Positions 9,326 to 18,113 of a stretch of 64,000 nucleotides of DNA are shown here, piece by piece (positions within the stretch are counted from its first letter, which is position 1; each line of letters begins with the position of its first letter). Below the pieces are notes generated by a model. It was not told the DNA's origin and searched no databases. It worked only from the letters and a program-made list of their open reading frames with translations. Where the stretch lies: contig JAWCNE010000002.1 in assembly GCA_038849025.1 (NCBI GenBank), positions 1-64,000 of the forward strand. Direction: 5' to 3'. This stretch comes from WUQU01 sp038849025 (GTDB taxonomy: Archaea > Thermoproteota > Bathyarchaeia > Bathyarchaeales > Bathycorpusculaceae). The position numbers and the translations under genes were made by a program.

Positions 9326-9415
9326 GCGTGTTCCCTCTTGTTTCCTTTAATGTTATTTGGGGCATTTCATTTAAATATTACTTCTCACGATTCAATACGC
9401 TGAATAAGCTCAACA

Positions 9416-9688
9416 TTATGAAAGAAGATCCACTAAAACCTTATGCAGTTCCTCTTTATCCTTTACTTTTTTAAAAATTGCCTTTCCAGTTCCATAAAGG
9501 CGAAAAGAAAAATGTTTAAAGGTTAAATCAAAAATAATTCCAGCAACTGCTTTTTCCACTCTTGCCTTCCTTAGCATTTTGTCCACGACTTCGTTCTTCT
9601 TGTCATATTTGAATAAGACAATAAAGTCCCTTTCCGCGCCGCACGCCTCTTCAATCCTAGCAACGTAGTCCTCTATGTTTACGCTCAT
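9416..9688 (-). CDS. small hypothetical protein coupled to sufS
   Basis: A 90-residue soluble alpha/beta protein of unknown function, beginning MSVNIEDYVARIEEACG. Its start overlaps the cysteine desulfurase stop codon by 4 bases (9685-9688), which strongly suggests translational coupling and membership of the sulfur-mobilisation operon. It contains a single Cys at residue 16, which could be a sulfur acceptor, but one cysteine is weak evidence. There are no other motifs. The preceding gap 9326-9415 holds nothing recognisable. Confidence 0.7.
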   Translation of the reverse strand: MSVNIEDYVARIEEACGAERDFIVLFKYDKKNEVVDKMLRKARVEKAVAGIIFDLTFKHFSFRLYGTGKAIFKKVKDKEELHKVLVDLLS

Positions 9689-10926
9689 AAGGACTGCTCA
9701 ATCTCCTTTAAGGCTTCAATAAACTGGTCAATTTCCTCTCTTGTATTGTAGATGTAGAAGCTTGCTCTAGCCGAAGAGGATAATCCTAATTTTTGGTGAA
9801 GAGGTTGAGCGCAGTGAAAACCACTTCTGATCATGATTCCATAACTGTCAAGAAACAAAGCAATATCGTGGGAATTGAACCCTTCAATGTTGAAAGGGAT
9901 TATTCCGCATCTGGCTGAGGCTTCCTCGGGACCGTAAACCTTAACTTTTTCACATTCTTTCATGCGTTTAAGGGCGTATTCTGTTAATGTGCACTCGTGA
10001 GACTGCACATTTTCCATTCCTAACGATTTCAAATACTTTATAGCAGCCATTAAGCCTATAGCGCCACTGATGTTAGGCGTCCCAGCCTCAAACTTCCATG
10101 GGAGAGCATTCCAAGAAATTAAACACCGCCTTTTAACAGGGTCAAAGGATACATCCCTTATCATCTCGCCGCCTCCATGGAAAGGTTCCATTTCCGCAAG
10201 AAGTTCTCGTTTGCCATATAGGACGCCTATGCCCGTAGGTGCAAGCATTTTATGTCCAGAAAATGCGAGAAAATCAGCATCTAGATCCCTAACATCTACA
10301 GGTATATGAGGAACAGATTGAGCTCCGTCTACAAGCACTAATGCGCCTTGCTCATGTGCGGTTTTTATAACTCGTTTAACGTTGTTTATAACTCCTGTGA
10401 CGTTCGAGACATGCGTTATAGAGACCATTTTAGTTTTCTCGGATATTGCCTTTTCTAAAACTTCATAGTTTAGAGTGCCATCTGCATTTAAATTTGCGTA
10501 CTTAATTTTGAACCTTTTTATTTTTGATAGAATTTCCCAGGGGACAATGTTGCTGTGATGCTCCATGAGAGGGATTAAAACCTCGTCTTCGCGGTTTAGG
10601 TTTCTAATTCCCCAAGAATAGGCGACAAGGTTTATGGCTTCTGTTGTGCCTCTTAGGAAGATTATTTCTTCTATCCCCTTTGCGTTAATGAATTTGGCGA
10701 CCTCTTCGTGGGCGCTTTCGTAAAGGTCTGTGGCTTCAAGAGAAAGAGTATGCACAGCCCTGTGGACATTTGCATTATGCTTCTCGTAATACTCTTTAAC
10801 GGCTTCGATGACTTGTTTTGGCTTTTGGGATGTAGCCGCATTGTCAAAATAGATTAGCGGATGATTATTTATTTTTCGTTTTAATATTGGAAAATCTTCC
10901 CTAATCTTGTAGGGATCGAACATCAT
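9685..10926 (-). CDS. sufS: cysteine desulfurase, SufS/CsdA type
   Basis: A 413-residue PLP enzyme releasing sulfur from cysteine for Fe-S cluster assembly. It shows the group II N-terminus (IREDFPILKRKINNHPLIYFDNAATSQKP), the PLP lysine in SGHKMLAPTGIGVLYG and the catalytic cysteine in RSGFHCAQPLHQKL; length is normal for the family. The ATG overlaps the stop of the upstream IscU-like scaffold gene, and its own stop overlaps the following 90-residue gene, so all are one operon. A second, NifS/IscS-type desulfurase heads the same operon, which is unusual for such a compact cluster. Confidence 0.95.
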   Translation of the reverse strand: MMFDPYKIREDFPILKRKINNHPLIYFDNAATSQKPKQVIEAVKEYYEKHNANVHRAVHTLSLEATDLYESAHEEVAKFINAKGIEEIIFLRGTTEAINLVAYSWGIRNLNREDEVLIPLMEHHSNIVPWEILSKIKRFKIKYANLNADGTLNYEVLEKAISEKTKMVSITHVSNVTGVINNVKRVIKTAHEQGALVLVDGAQSVPHIPVDVRDLDADFLAFSGHKMLAPTGIGVLYGKRELLAEMEPFHGGGEMIRDVSFDPVKRRCLISWNALPWKFEAGTPNISGAIGLMAAIKYLKSLGMENVQSHECTLTEYALKRMKECEKVKVYGPEEASARCGIIPFNIEGFNSHDIALFLDSYGIMIRSGFHCAQPLHQKLGLSSSARASFYIYNTREEIDQFIEALKEIEQSL

Positions 10927-11426
10927 GTGCCCTCTTCTGCAAGCTTCATTTTTCTTGAGAGTATCCTCGCCAATTCTTCCTCTTCAAGGGCTTGTTTTTC
11001 CTCAAAGGTGGATTCCGCTGGCAGCCAATGTGGGGAGGCTTGCTTGTTTTTGTAGTAGGCCCTTATGGCTCTTCTTAGAGCCCCGACAGCCAGAACACCA
11101 CAGTGAAATTTGACAGCTGGAAGACCACCCACTTCTTCTGAAACGCTTTTCCACGAGATTTTCCAAGCCTCTTCAAGCTTCATCCCTTTAATTTTTTCTG
11201 TGACTATGCTTGAAGTGGCTATGTTCGCGGCGCAGCCGTAGCTTTCAAAAGTGGCTTTTTCTATAACGTCTTGGTCGTTGATTTTTAGGTAGAAGGTTAT
11301 CATGTCCCCACAGGCGGGGTTTCCAGCCACAGCTGACACTGTGGCATCTTCCATCTTCCCAAGGTTTTTGGGATTTCGGAAAAGATCAAGGATTTTTTGA
11401 CTATAGGGTAAGGGCACACGCGACAT
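10923..11426 (-). CDS. iscU: IscU/NifU-type Fe-S cluster scaffold protein
   Basis: The ATG at 11426 gives 167 residues; GGGGG lies 8 bases upstream, so the in-frame TTG at 11435 was rejected. The three cluster-ligand cysteines are in NPACGD, YGCAANIA and HCGVLA, with the Asp after the first Cys conserved. The C-terminal ~45 residues, including LPAESTFEEKQALEEEELAR, extend past the scaffold core and resemble archaeal versions. It lies between two cysteine desulfurase genes and probably receives persulfide sulfur from either. Its start is 2 bases after the nifS-like stop. Confidence 0.93.
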   Translation of the reverse strand: MSRVPLPYSQKILDLFRNPKNLGKMEDATVSAVAGNPACGDMITFYLKINDQDVIEKATFESYGCAANIATSSIVTEKIKGMKLEEAWKISWKSVSEEVGGLPAVKFHCGVLAVGALRRAIRAYYKNKQASPHWLPAESTFEEKQALEEEELARILSRKMKLAEEGT

Positions 11427-11427
11427 A

Positions 11428-12651
11428 CTATTCAACCCCCGTTGAGCCTGTTATTCCCCTAAGCCTTTCAACAGCTTTAGGCATAACTTCCAAAACGTAG
11501 TCTATGTCTTCGTCTTTATGATAGCGGGTTACTTTCATTAGGATGCTGCCGTGGGCTTCTTCGAATTTTCTGCCGATGGCGACAAGAACGTGACTTGGCT
11601 GAAGCAGACGTCTAGTGCACGCACTTCCGCTTGAAACGTATACGCCGTTCAAGCTTAGTTCAATGGTTAAGGCTTCACCTTCGCATCTAAGAAAGCTTAT
11701 GTTTGCGTTGTCAGGAGCCCGTTTTTCACCTTTAGGTCCGTTTAAGCGTACGTCTGAGATTTTTGTGAATATACCTTCTAAAAGTTTATCTCTAAGCTTT
11801 TTAATGTAGCTTACGTTTTCTTCGAAGTTTCGGAATGCAAGTTCCGAGGCCTTTGCAAATCCCACAATTAACGGGGTGTTTTCGACCCCGGGCCAAAGTT
11901 TTTGGGTTCCAATTTGGCCTTCAAGGATGCGTTCAATGTTTGTGCCTTCCTTTGCGTAGAGGGCTCCTATTCCGCGGGGTCCCAAAATTTTGTAACTGCT
12001 TACAGTGGCTAGGTCCACATTTAAAGTTTGAACGTTGAATGGGATTTTTCCGTAGGCGTCTGAGGCATCTGTGTGGAATACGACGGCTGGGTTTTTACTT
12101 TTTACAATGTCCACAGCCTCTTTTAGGGGTTGTATGGTGCCTATTTCATGGTTAACAGCAGATATGCTCACCAAGACGGTTTCCTTGTCTACAGCTCCGC
12201 CAAGTTTTTCAAGGTTTATGAAGCCTTCGCCGTTCACAGAAATTTTGGTCACTGAAAACCCGTATTTTGTAAGCATTTCAGCCACATGTAACACGCTTAG
12301 GGGCTCAACTTCGGATATCACAATTTTTTTGCCTTTATCTCTCATTTTTAGGCTTGTTCCCAACAGTGCAAGATTGTTGGCTTCTGTTTCGCCGGGCGTG
12401 AAGTTGACTTCTTCTAAGTTTTTGCAGCCTAGGAACCCCGCGATTTTTTGGGCAGATTCCATTATGGCTTCGAAGGCTTCCCATCCAGGCTTATGCGTTA
12501 AAGTGGGGTTGCCATAAGCACGATGGTTAAAGTATGGCAGCATAGCATCCACAATTTCTTTTGGAACCATGCTTGAGTTTTCGATGTCTAGGTAGACTTC
12601 ATGTTTTATGCCTTCATGGGCTTTTAAAAGTTCTCTAACGTTTTCAACCAT
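11428..12651 (-). CDS. nifS: cysteine desulfurase, NifS/IscS type
   Basis: A 407-residue PLP enzyme, first gene of the Fe-S operon. It has the group I desulfurase pattern VYLDIENSSMVP, TPGETEANNLAL, the PLP lysine in VSSYKILGPRGIGALY and the catalytic cysteine in SSGSACTRRLLQPSHVL on the long mobile loop. In other organisms this type donates sulfur to IscU and to tRNA thiolation. ATG at 12651. The operon order is nifS, iscU, sufS, 90-residue protein. Confidence 0.94.
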   Translation of the reverse strand: MVENVRELLKAHEGIKHEVYLDIENSSMVPKEIVDAMLPYFNHRAYGNPTLTHKPGWEAFEAIMESAQKIAGFLGCKNLEEVNFTPGETEANNLALLGTSLKMRDKGKKIVISEVEPLSVLHVAEMLTKYGFSVTKISVNGEGFINLEKLGGAVDKETVLVSISAVNHEIGTIQPLKEAVDIVKSKNPAVVFHTDASDAYGKIPFNVQTLNVDLATVSSYKILGPRGIGALYAKEGTNIERILEGQIGTQKLWPGVENTPLIVGFAKASELAFRNFEENVSYIKKLRDKLLEGIFTKISDVRLNGPKGEKRAPDNANISFLRCEGEALTIELSLNGVYVSSGSACTRRLLQPSHVLVAIGRKFEEAHGSILMKVTRYHKDEDIDYVLEVMPKAVERLRGITGSTGVE

Positions 12652-12750
12652 AATCTTTCAAGTCCTCTCTCAACAATAATAAATCTTGCTTATAGAAAAG
12701 GCATTTGGCCGCCTAAAAGGCTTTGTTTCATAGAAATAGCCTACTCTGCT

Positions 12751-12897
12751 ATGATTTTAGCTGGCATGTTTCTTTCGGGTTTCATACTAATAAAAGGAAA
12801 AATAAACAAGAGGTTCGGTTTGAAACTTTATGGAAGACAGCTCCTGTTGAAAGATGTCTATGTTTATAATTGTAAAGAGGACAGCATATGGACTTAA
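12751..12897 (+). CDS. possible small single-pass membrane protein (48 aa)
   Basis: This short frame in the 340-base gap between nifS and purB starts with ATG at 12751 and encodes 48 residues: one hydrophobic helix (MILAGMFLSGFILI) followed by a basic tail and a Cys near the C-terminus. No clear ribosome site precedes it, and the frame stays open upstream without a usable start, so it could equally be the tail of a decayed gene. The remaining part of the 12652-12991 gap shows no other gene. Confidence 0.25.
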   Translation: MILAGMFLSGFILIKGKINKRFGLKLYGRQLLLKDVYVYNCKEDSIWT

Positions 12898-12991
12898 TGG
12901 AGTGGTATCCTGAAGTCTAATAGAACATGTGTTGTTAAACAGAAAAAGCATTAATCTTTAATCGTCATATCTTTCTGCGGAGGCTTAATGT

Positions 12992-14359
12992 TTGCCCATC
13001 CTTCCTATTGATACTGGACGTTATGGAACGTCTGAAATGCGCAGGATTTTTGATGAGGAAAGCCGCGTCCAGAAAATGTTGGATGTTGAGGCTGCCTTGG
13101 CTTGGGCGCACGCCGAGGTTGGCAACATACCGCGGGAAGACGCTGAAAGAATTATGGCTGCGGCTTCGCTGGACCAGGTTAAGCTGGCTCGTGTAAAAGC
13201 AATTGAACGAGAAATTAAGCATGATGTTGCCGCTTTGGTTAAAGCCTTAGCAGAAGCCAGCGGCTCCAGTGGCGCCTATGTCCACTTGGGCGCCACAAGC
13301 TACGATATTGTTGACACCGCAACTGCTCTTCAGCTGAAAGAAGCCTTAACGCTTATCGAAGAAAAGTTAGATAATTTTGAGAAAATTTTGATGAACAAGG
13401 CTTTACAATATAAGAAAACCATCATGATGGGACGAACCCATGGGCAACATGCTTTGCCAACAACTTTGGGCTTTAAGTTTGTAGTTTGGATGCGGGAAAT
13501 TTCAAGGCATATTGAAAGAATTAGACAATGCCGCGAACGCGTCTTAGTGGGGAAAATGAGCGGTGCAGTGGGAACTCAAGCAGGTTTAGGCGAGTATGCC
13601 CTCAAAATTCAGGAGCTTGTCATGCAGAGGTTAGGCTTAAAGCCCGCTGATATTTCTACGCAGATTGTGCAAAGGGATCGCCACGCCGAACTGGTATGCG
13701 TATTCGCCTTAATAGCTTCAAGCCTAGAAAACTTCGCTATGGAAATTCGGGAGCTGCAAAGACCAGAAATAGGCGAGCTTTTCGAGTCTTTTGAAGAGGA
13801 AAAGCAGGTGGGCAGTTCAACAATGCCCCACAAGCGTAACCCTGAAACATGTGAAAGAGTATGCGGTTTAGCCCGTGTAGTCAGAAGTCTTGTAATTCCA
13901 GCTTTAGAGAATGTCACAACTTGGCATGAAAGAGACCTAACGCAGTCTTCTGCTGAACGCTTCATAATACCTGAAGCATGCATCTTAACAGATTACATGC
14001 TGTTTTTAATGAGTAATATTGTGGCTAATCTACATGTTGATGAAGAGCGCATGCTTAAAAACATTGAGATAACCCAGGGACGTGCCATGTCCGAGGCTGT
14101 TATGATAGCCTTAACAAAGAAGGGGATGAGCCGCCAAGAAGCCCACGAGTTATTGCGGAAACTGGCAATCAAAAGTGAACTGGAAAAACGTCCCTTTAAA
14201 GAAATTCTCTTAGAAGATAAGGTTGTAAGCGGAAAATTGAGCGCGAAGGAAATTGATGAAGTCCTAAACCCACGGAATTATTTGGGCACAGCGCTGGAAC
14301 AAATAGAGCTTATGGTGGAAAAAACCAAAAAAGAACGCAAAAACAGAGGGAAAACCTAA
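12992..14359 (+). CDS. purB: adenylosuccinate lyase
   Basis: A 455-residue member of the fumarase/aspartase superfamily that cleaves SAICAR and adenylosuccinate in purine synthesis. Signature regions are MGRTHGQHALPTTLGFK, with the general acid-base His, and the flexible-loop motif GSSTMPHKRNPETCE near residue 273. The start is TTG at 12992 with CGGAGG at 12978-12983; the ATG at 12988 is out of frame and hits a stop within eight codons. Stand-alone gene converging on hel308 with a 1-base gap. Housekeeping, high confidence. Confidence 0.96.
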   Translation: MPILPIDTGRYGTSEMRRIFDEESRVQKMLDVEAALAWAHAEVGNIPREDAERIMAAASLDQVKLARVKAIEREIKHDVAALVKALAEASGSSGAYVHLGATSYDIVDTATALQLKEALTLIEEKLDNFEKILMNKALQYKKTIMMGRTHGQHALPTTLGFKFVVWMREISRHIERIRQCRERVLVGKMSGAVGTQAGLGEYALKIQELVMQRLGLKPADISTQIVQRDRHAELVCVFALIASSLENFAMEIRELQRPEIGELFESFEEEKQVGSSTMPHKRNPETCERVCGLARVVRSLVIPALENVTTWHERDLTQSSAERFIIPEACILTDYMLFLMSNIVANLHVDEERMLKNIEITQGRAMSEAVMIALTKKGMSRQEAHELLRKLAIKSELEKRPFKEILLEDKVVSGKLSAKEIDEVLNPRNYLGTALEQIELMVEKTKKERKNRGKT

Positions 14360-14360
14360 G

Positions 14361-16610
14361 TTAGTATTCTGTTAAGGCTTTCTGTTTCCATTCTTCCTCT
14401 TTTTCAAGTTTTTCCCATGCACCCTTCTTTACAAAGCCTCCAACCTGTCCCTTTATTTTCTTTGCAAGCTTCGGCCCTATCAGCGGCAGATTCATCAAGT
14501 CTTCAATTTTTGCGTGTTTTATGTCTTCCATGGTTTTGTATCCAGCGTTGTAGAGGATGCGTCCGCGAACTCTGCCAACGCCTTCAATTTTAACTATGGG
14601 CAAAAGCTCCTTTTTGACGCCTTTTTCCACTCTTTCCATGAGTTCTAAGGTTAGGGGCTGCACTTCTTTGTTGCCGAAAAGCTCTGCCAACTCGTTTGTT
14701 GCGTAGAGCAGCCACTTGGCGTTTTCAATGGTTCTGTAGAGGTCTCCTGGCTGAACATGGAAACGTTCTATGATTTCGTCTTCGCTTGTCTCTTCAATCC
14801 ATGCTTTAAGCGTCACTGCTGTTTTAACTTCGCCTAGAAAGTTTTCATAGTTTATGCGGTCTTCCCACTCGTTGGGCACCGGTACCAGAAACTCTTCTCT
14901 GTGTTCTTCCATGAAAACAGCCAGCTTGTCCAACTCGCTTGAGTAGGGTCTCAGCATGGGATGCATGTCAGGCGTATGGGCAATCATGTGAAGAAGGCTT
15001 AAATCAGTTAAGAAAACGGGTCTTTGCCTTAAAGCGTCGCGAATGACTACTGCTGAAACAGGGTCTATGTAGAGTTCGCTAACGCGCTTTCCAAATCTTG
15101 TGGCGTAAATGTTTCCGCCGCTGACGTCTATCATTTCTTCTTCGTAAAGGTACTTGAGGATTCTTGCTATGATGTTTTTTATGGCGCCGACATCGTATTG
15201 GAAGGCGTAAAAGGTTTTGCCGAAGAAATCATATACACCATATTCGCTGTGGGCGTAGTCTGCCGCTATGGTTGCAAGCACGTGGGATCTTAAAATTCTT
15301 TCCACGGCAAGTCTAGACCAAATTCGCTCCGGCTTTGCGAGAACATAACTTTCCATCAGATAATCAGCTTCATCAGCAGTTTTAGCAACGAGGATTGCCT
15401 CTCCAATCCTGTCGTATTTCGGTCTTCCAGCACGTCCAGACATTTGCTTGTATTCTAAGACGCTTATAGGATAATAGCCATAGCCGGGCTCATATCGCCT
15501 GTAATCTTGGATGATAACTGTTCTTGCAGGGAGGTTTACGCCGAAAGCCAATGTAGGCGTGGCTGTTAAAACTTTGATTTTTCCTTCTCTGAAAGCGTCT
15601 TCTATTATTTTTCGGTGAGCTCCACCTAAGCCCGCATGGTGGAAAGCCACTCCGCATCTGACAAGTTCTGCTAAAAGTTCGCTGATGCTTGTTTTTTCGC
15701 CTGCCGCCAAGATTCTTTCTGCTTCGCGTTCTAAGGCGCGTTTTACTGGCTTGGATAAGGCTTGTTCAATTTTTGCTGCAGCCTTTTTTGCGATTGTAAC
15801 CGCGTTTTTCCTAGTGGATGCGAATATGAGTGCTTGCCCGCCTGTTTTAACCGTGTTTAGGGCTAGGTTTATGGCTGGGTTTCTGGTTTCTTTCTCTATT
15901 TTTTTGGCGTCTCCATCTTTAAACTGGATTTCATTGTGGAGGAGAATCCCCTCTTTCAAGAGTATCGGACGCCATTCAGTTGTTATATACTCTGCTTTAA
16001 GCCAGCCTCCGACTTCTTCAACGTTGTTTATGGTTGCACTTAAAGCCAAAATCTGGATGTCTGGATTTGTCTGCATAAGCCTTGCTAAAACCACTTCAAG
16101 GGTTGGACCTCGCTCCGCCTCATTCAGCAAGTGCACTTCGTCAGCTACTACCAGTGAAATTTCATCCATCCATTTGGCTTTATGCCTCAAAAGGGAATCC
16201 ATTTTCTCGTTTGTAGCGATAATAATGTCGTAGCGTTCCAGCCACGGGTCAGAACTGTCATAATCGCCAGTAGATATTCCAACACTTATGCGCTTTCCAT
16301 CAGGCTTTGTTATAGCCGAATATTTTCTAAACTCCTCATATTTCTCGCTGGCTAAGGCCCTTAAAGGCGTTAAATAAACCACTTTTCCCTCTCTTTCTAA
16401 AACATGTTTAAGGGCGCAAAGCTCTGCAACCAAGGTTTTGCCTGAAGCGGTGGGGGTAGCCAAAACAAGGTTTCGCCCTTCAAGGGCTCCAGCTTTTATG
16501 GCTTCTTCTTGCGGAGGATAAAGCTCAACTATGCCGTTTTTAATTAGCACTTCTTTAACAGATTCTAGAATTGGCAGTTCTGTTATCTTCACTTGAATAC
16601 GCCTACGCAC
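14361..16610 (-). CDS. hel308: Ski2-type DNA helicase Hel308
   Basis: A 749-residue superfamily 2 helicase that unwinds lagging strands at stalled forks in archaea. Motifs seen: Q-motif region LYPPQEEAI, Walker A ATPTASGKT, DEVH box in VVADEVHLLNE, motif III LSATINN, motif VI QMSGRAGRPKYD, a winged-helix and ratchet region, and a C-terminal HhH pair (VGRVRGRILYNAGY, LPLIGPKLAKKI). The GTG at 16610 gives a six-residue basic extension; a second GTG at 16592, just before KITELPIL where family members usually begin, is an equally good start. Confidence 0.94.
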   Translation of the reverse strand: MRRRIQVKITELPILESVKEVLIKNGIVELYPPQEEAIKAGALEGRNLVLATPTASGKTLVAELCALKHVLEREGKVVYLTPLRALASEKYEEFRKYSAITKPDGKRISVGISTGDYDSSDPWLERYDIIIATNEKMDSLLRHKAKWMDEISLVVADEVHLLNEAERGPTLEVVLARLMQTNPDIQILALSATINNVEEVGGWLKAEYITTEWRPILLKEGILLHNEIQFKDGDAKKIEKETRNPAINLALNTVKTGGQALIFASTRKNAVTIAKKAAAKIEQALSKPVKRALEREAERILAAGEKTSISELLAELVRCGVAFHHAGLGGAHRKIIEDAFREGKIKVLTATPTLAFGVNLPARTVIIQDYRRYEPGYGYYPISVLEYKQMSGRAGRPKYDRIGEAILVAKTADEADYLMESYVLAKPERIWSRLAVERILRSHVLATIAADYAHSEYGVYDFFGKTFYAFQYDVGAIKNIIARILKYLYEEEMIDVSGGNIYATRFGKRVSELYIDPVSAVVIRDALRQRPVFLTDLSLLHMIAHTPDMHPMLRPYSSELDKLAVFMEEHREEFLVPVPNEWEDRINYENFLGEVKTAVTLKAWIEETSEDEIIERFHVQPGDLYRTIENAKWLLYATNELAELFGNKEVQPLTLELMERVEKGVKKELLPIVKIEGVGRVRGRILYNAGYKTMEDIKHAKIEDLMNLPLIGPKLAKKIKGQVGGFVKKGAWEKLEKEEEWKQKALTEY

Positions 16611-16682
16611 TCTTTACTGCAAAATAGAAGTAACGCCAATTTAAAGCGTTATGCAAAACAAAATAATAGACTTTTAGGCAAG

Positions 16683-17861
16683 CTACGTGTGTCTGCTTTT
16701 TGTTAAGTGTTGACTTTGGTATGCGACAGCAGCCAAGCTTATGAGCAAGCTTAGGATGTAAGGCGTGTTTGAAGAGAAATATTCTGATGCGAGACCACCT
16801 GTGGATGATCCTATAAAGTTTCCTATACCTATAAGACTTTCAAAGAGGCCTGCGGCATAACCGGCCGCATGGCTTCTTCTTTTAAGAATGTAGGCTATTG
16901 AGGCGGCATAGAGAATTCCCATTCCTAAGCCGAATATGGAGAAGCTTAGGGCAAAAAATAACGCTGTGGAGCTGACTGCTGTTAAGGCGGAAGCGATTGC
17001 AAGAGATAATGCCCCAGCTAGAAACATGAAGTTTTTTCCAATTTCTTCTTCTATTTTGTAGGCTTGGGTGAAGGCTACCAGCCTAAAAAGTCCGTTGGCG
17101 AAAAATATTAATCCAATCTCGTGGGCTGGCATGTTCAGATTTGTGGCGTGGGCTGGGAATAGGTTGTATATGATCCCTGCTATAAAGGAGAATAATAGGA
17201 TGGAGACCACTGCTGGAGCGATTGATTCTGCGCTGCCCTCTCTCTGGTTAAGCATTTCTTGTTTTGGTTTTTGCGGGTATTTTCGCTGTTCTTTGACCGT
17301 TGTTGCTGCTGCAAAAGCCAAAATGAAGGAAACTGCTAATGACAGAAAGAAAGGCGCCTTTATTCCTAAAAGGCTAATTAGCGAGCCGCCTAGTATAGGG
17401 CCTATTATGGTGGCGGAGCCCCATGAAAGGTTAAACTTTCTTAGGTTTTGTTCCAGTTTTTCTCCGCTGAATTCTGTTATCAGCGCTTCGGTTGAAGGCC
17501 AAAATATGGCCACTGCAACCCATTCTAGGGCTTTTATTGGAATAAGCATGTTAGTGCTTTCAGCTGAGGCGTAGAGGCCGCAGGATAAACCGTAGAGGAT
17601 CATGGCGGTTAGTATTAAAATTTTTCTTCTGATTTCGTCTGAAAGCATTCCTGCAGTGAGGGGCATAAACGCGTATGTTAAGCCTCCAGTGGCTCCTATA
17701 ACACCCACGAGCAGCGGCGAAGCACCCAAACTTGCAGCGTAAATGGGCACAGTTAATCCAACAACTCCCGTAAGCATTTGCATAAAGAAAACCGAAACTA
17801 ACAGAAACCTTAAAGACTTAATGAAATTTTTGCTTTGTGGTGTATTTTTCATAATCTTCAC
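16683..17861 (-). CDS. major facilitator superfamily transporter
   Basis: A 392-residue, 12-helix MFS permease with the loop 2-3 signature in PLTAGMLSDEIRRKILI and a central hydrophilic loop (~residues 195-210). Substrate cannot be inferred; the general pattern resembles multidrug or sugar-efflux MFS proteins. ATG at 17861 preceded by GTGAAG; a second ATG three codons later is possible. Stand-alone gene. The following 250-base gap to 18113 is AT-rich with promoter-like sequence but no gene. Confidence 0.88.
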   Translation of the reverse strand: MKIMKNTPQSKNFIKSLRFLLVSVFFMQMLTGVVGLTVPIYAASLGASPLLVGVIGATGGLTYAFMPLTAGMLSDEIRRKILILTAMILYGLSCGLYASAESTNMLIPIKALEWVAVAIFWPSTEALITEFSGEKLEQNLRKFNLSWGSATIIGPILGGSLISLLGIKAPFFLSLAVSFILAFAAATTVKEQRKYPQKPKQEMLNQREGSAESIAPAVVSILLFSFIAGIIYNLFPAHATNLNMPAHEIGLIFFANGLFRLVAFTQAYKIEEEIGKNFMFLAGALSLAIASALTAVSSTALFFALSFSIFGLGMGILYAASIAYILKRRSHAAGYAAGLFESLIGIGNFIGSSTGGLASEYFSSNTPYILSLLISLAAVAYQSQHLTKSRHT

Positions 17862-18113
17862 TTGGAAAGAATGCTGAGCATAAAATAATTATTATTACAA
17901 GTTGAATGAGGATTATAAGCAGCATAACTTTCTTTAAACTTTCAATTTTTACATCACTGCAGTTTTCTAAAATAAAATGAGATCGAAATTTTAAATCTTA
18001 AGTTAGCCTTTAGGACGCTTTTGCAGACCCTTACGCCGCTACTTATAATTCTACCACATTAATTAATGTTTTATCAGAACAGCTTGTAATGCGTAAGTGG
18101 AAGGTTTCATAAA

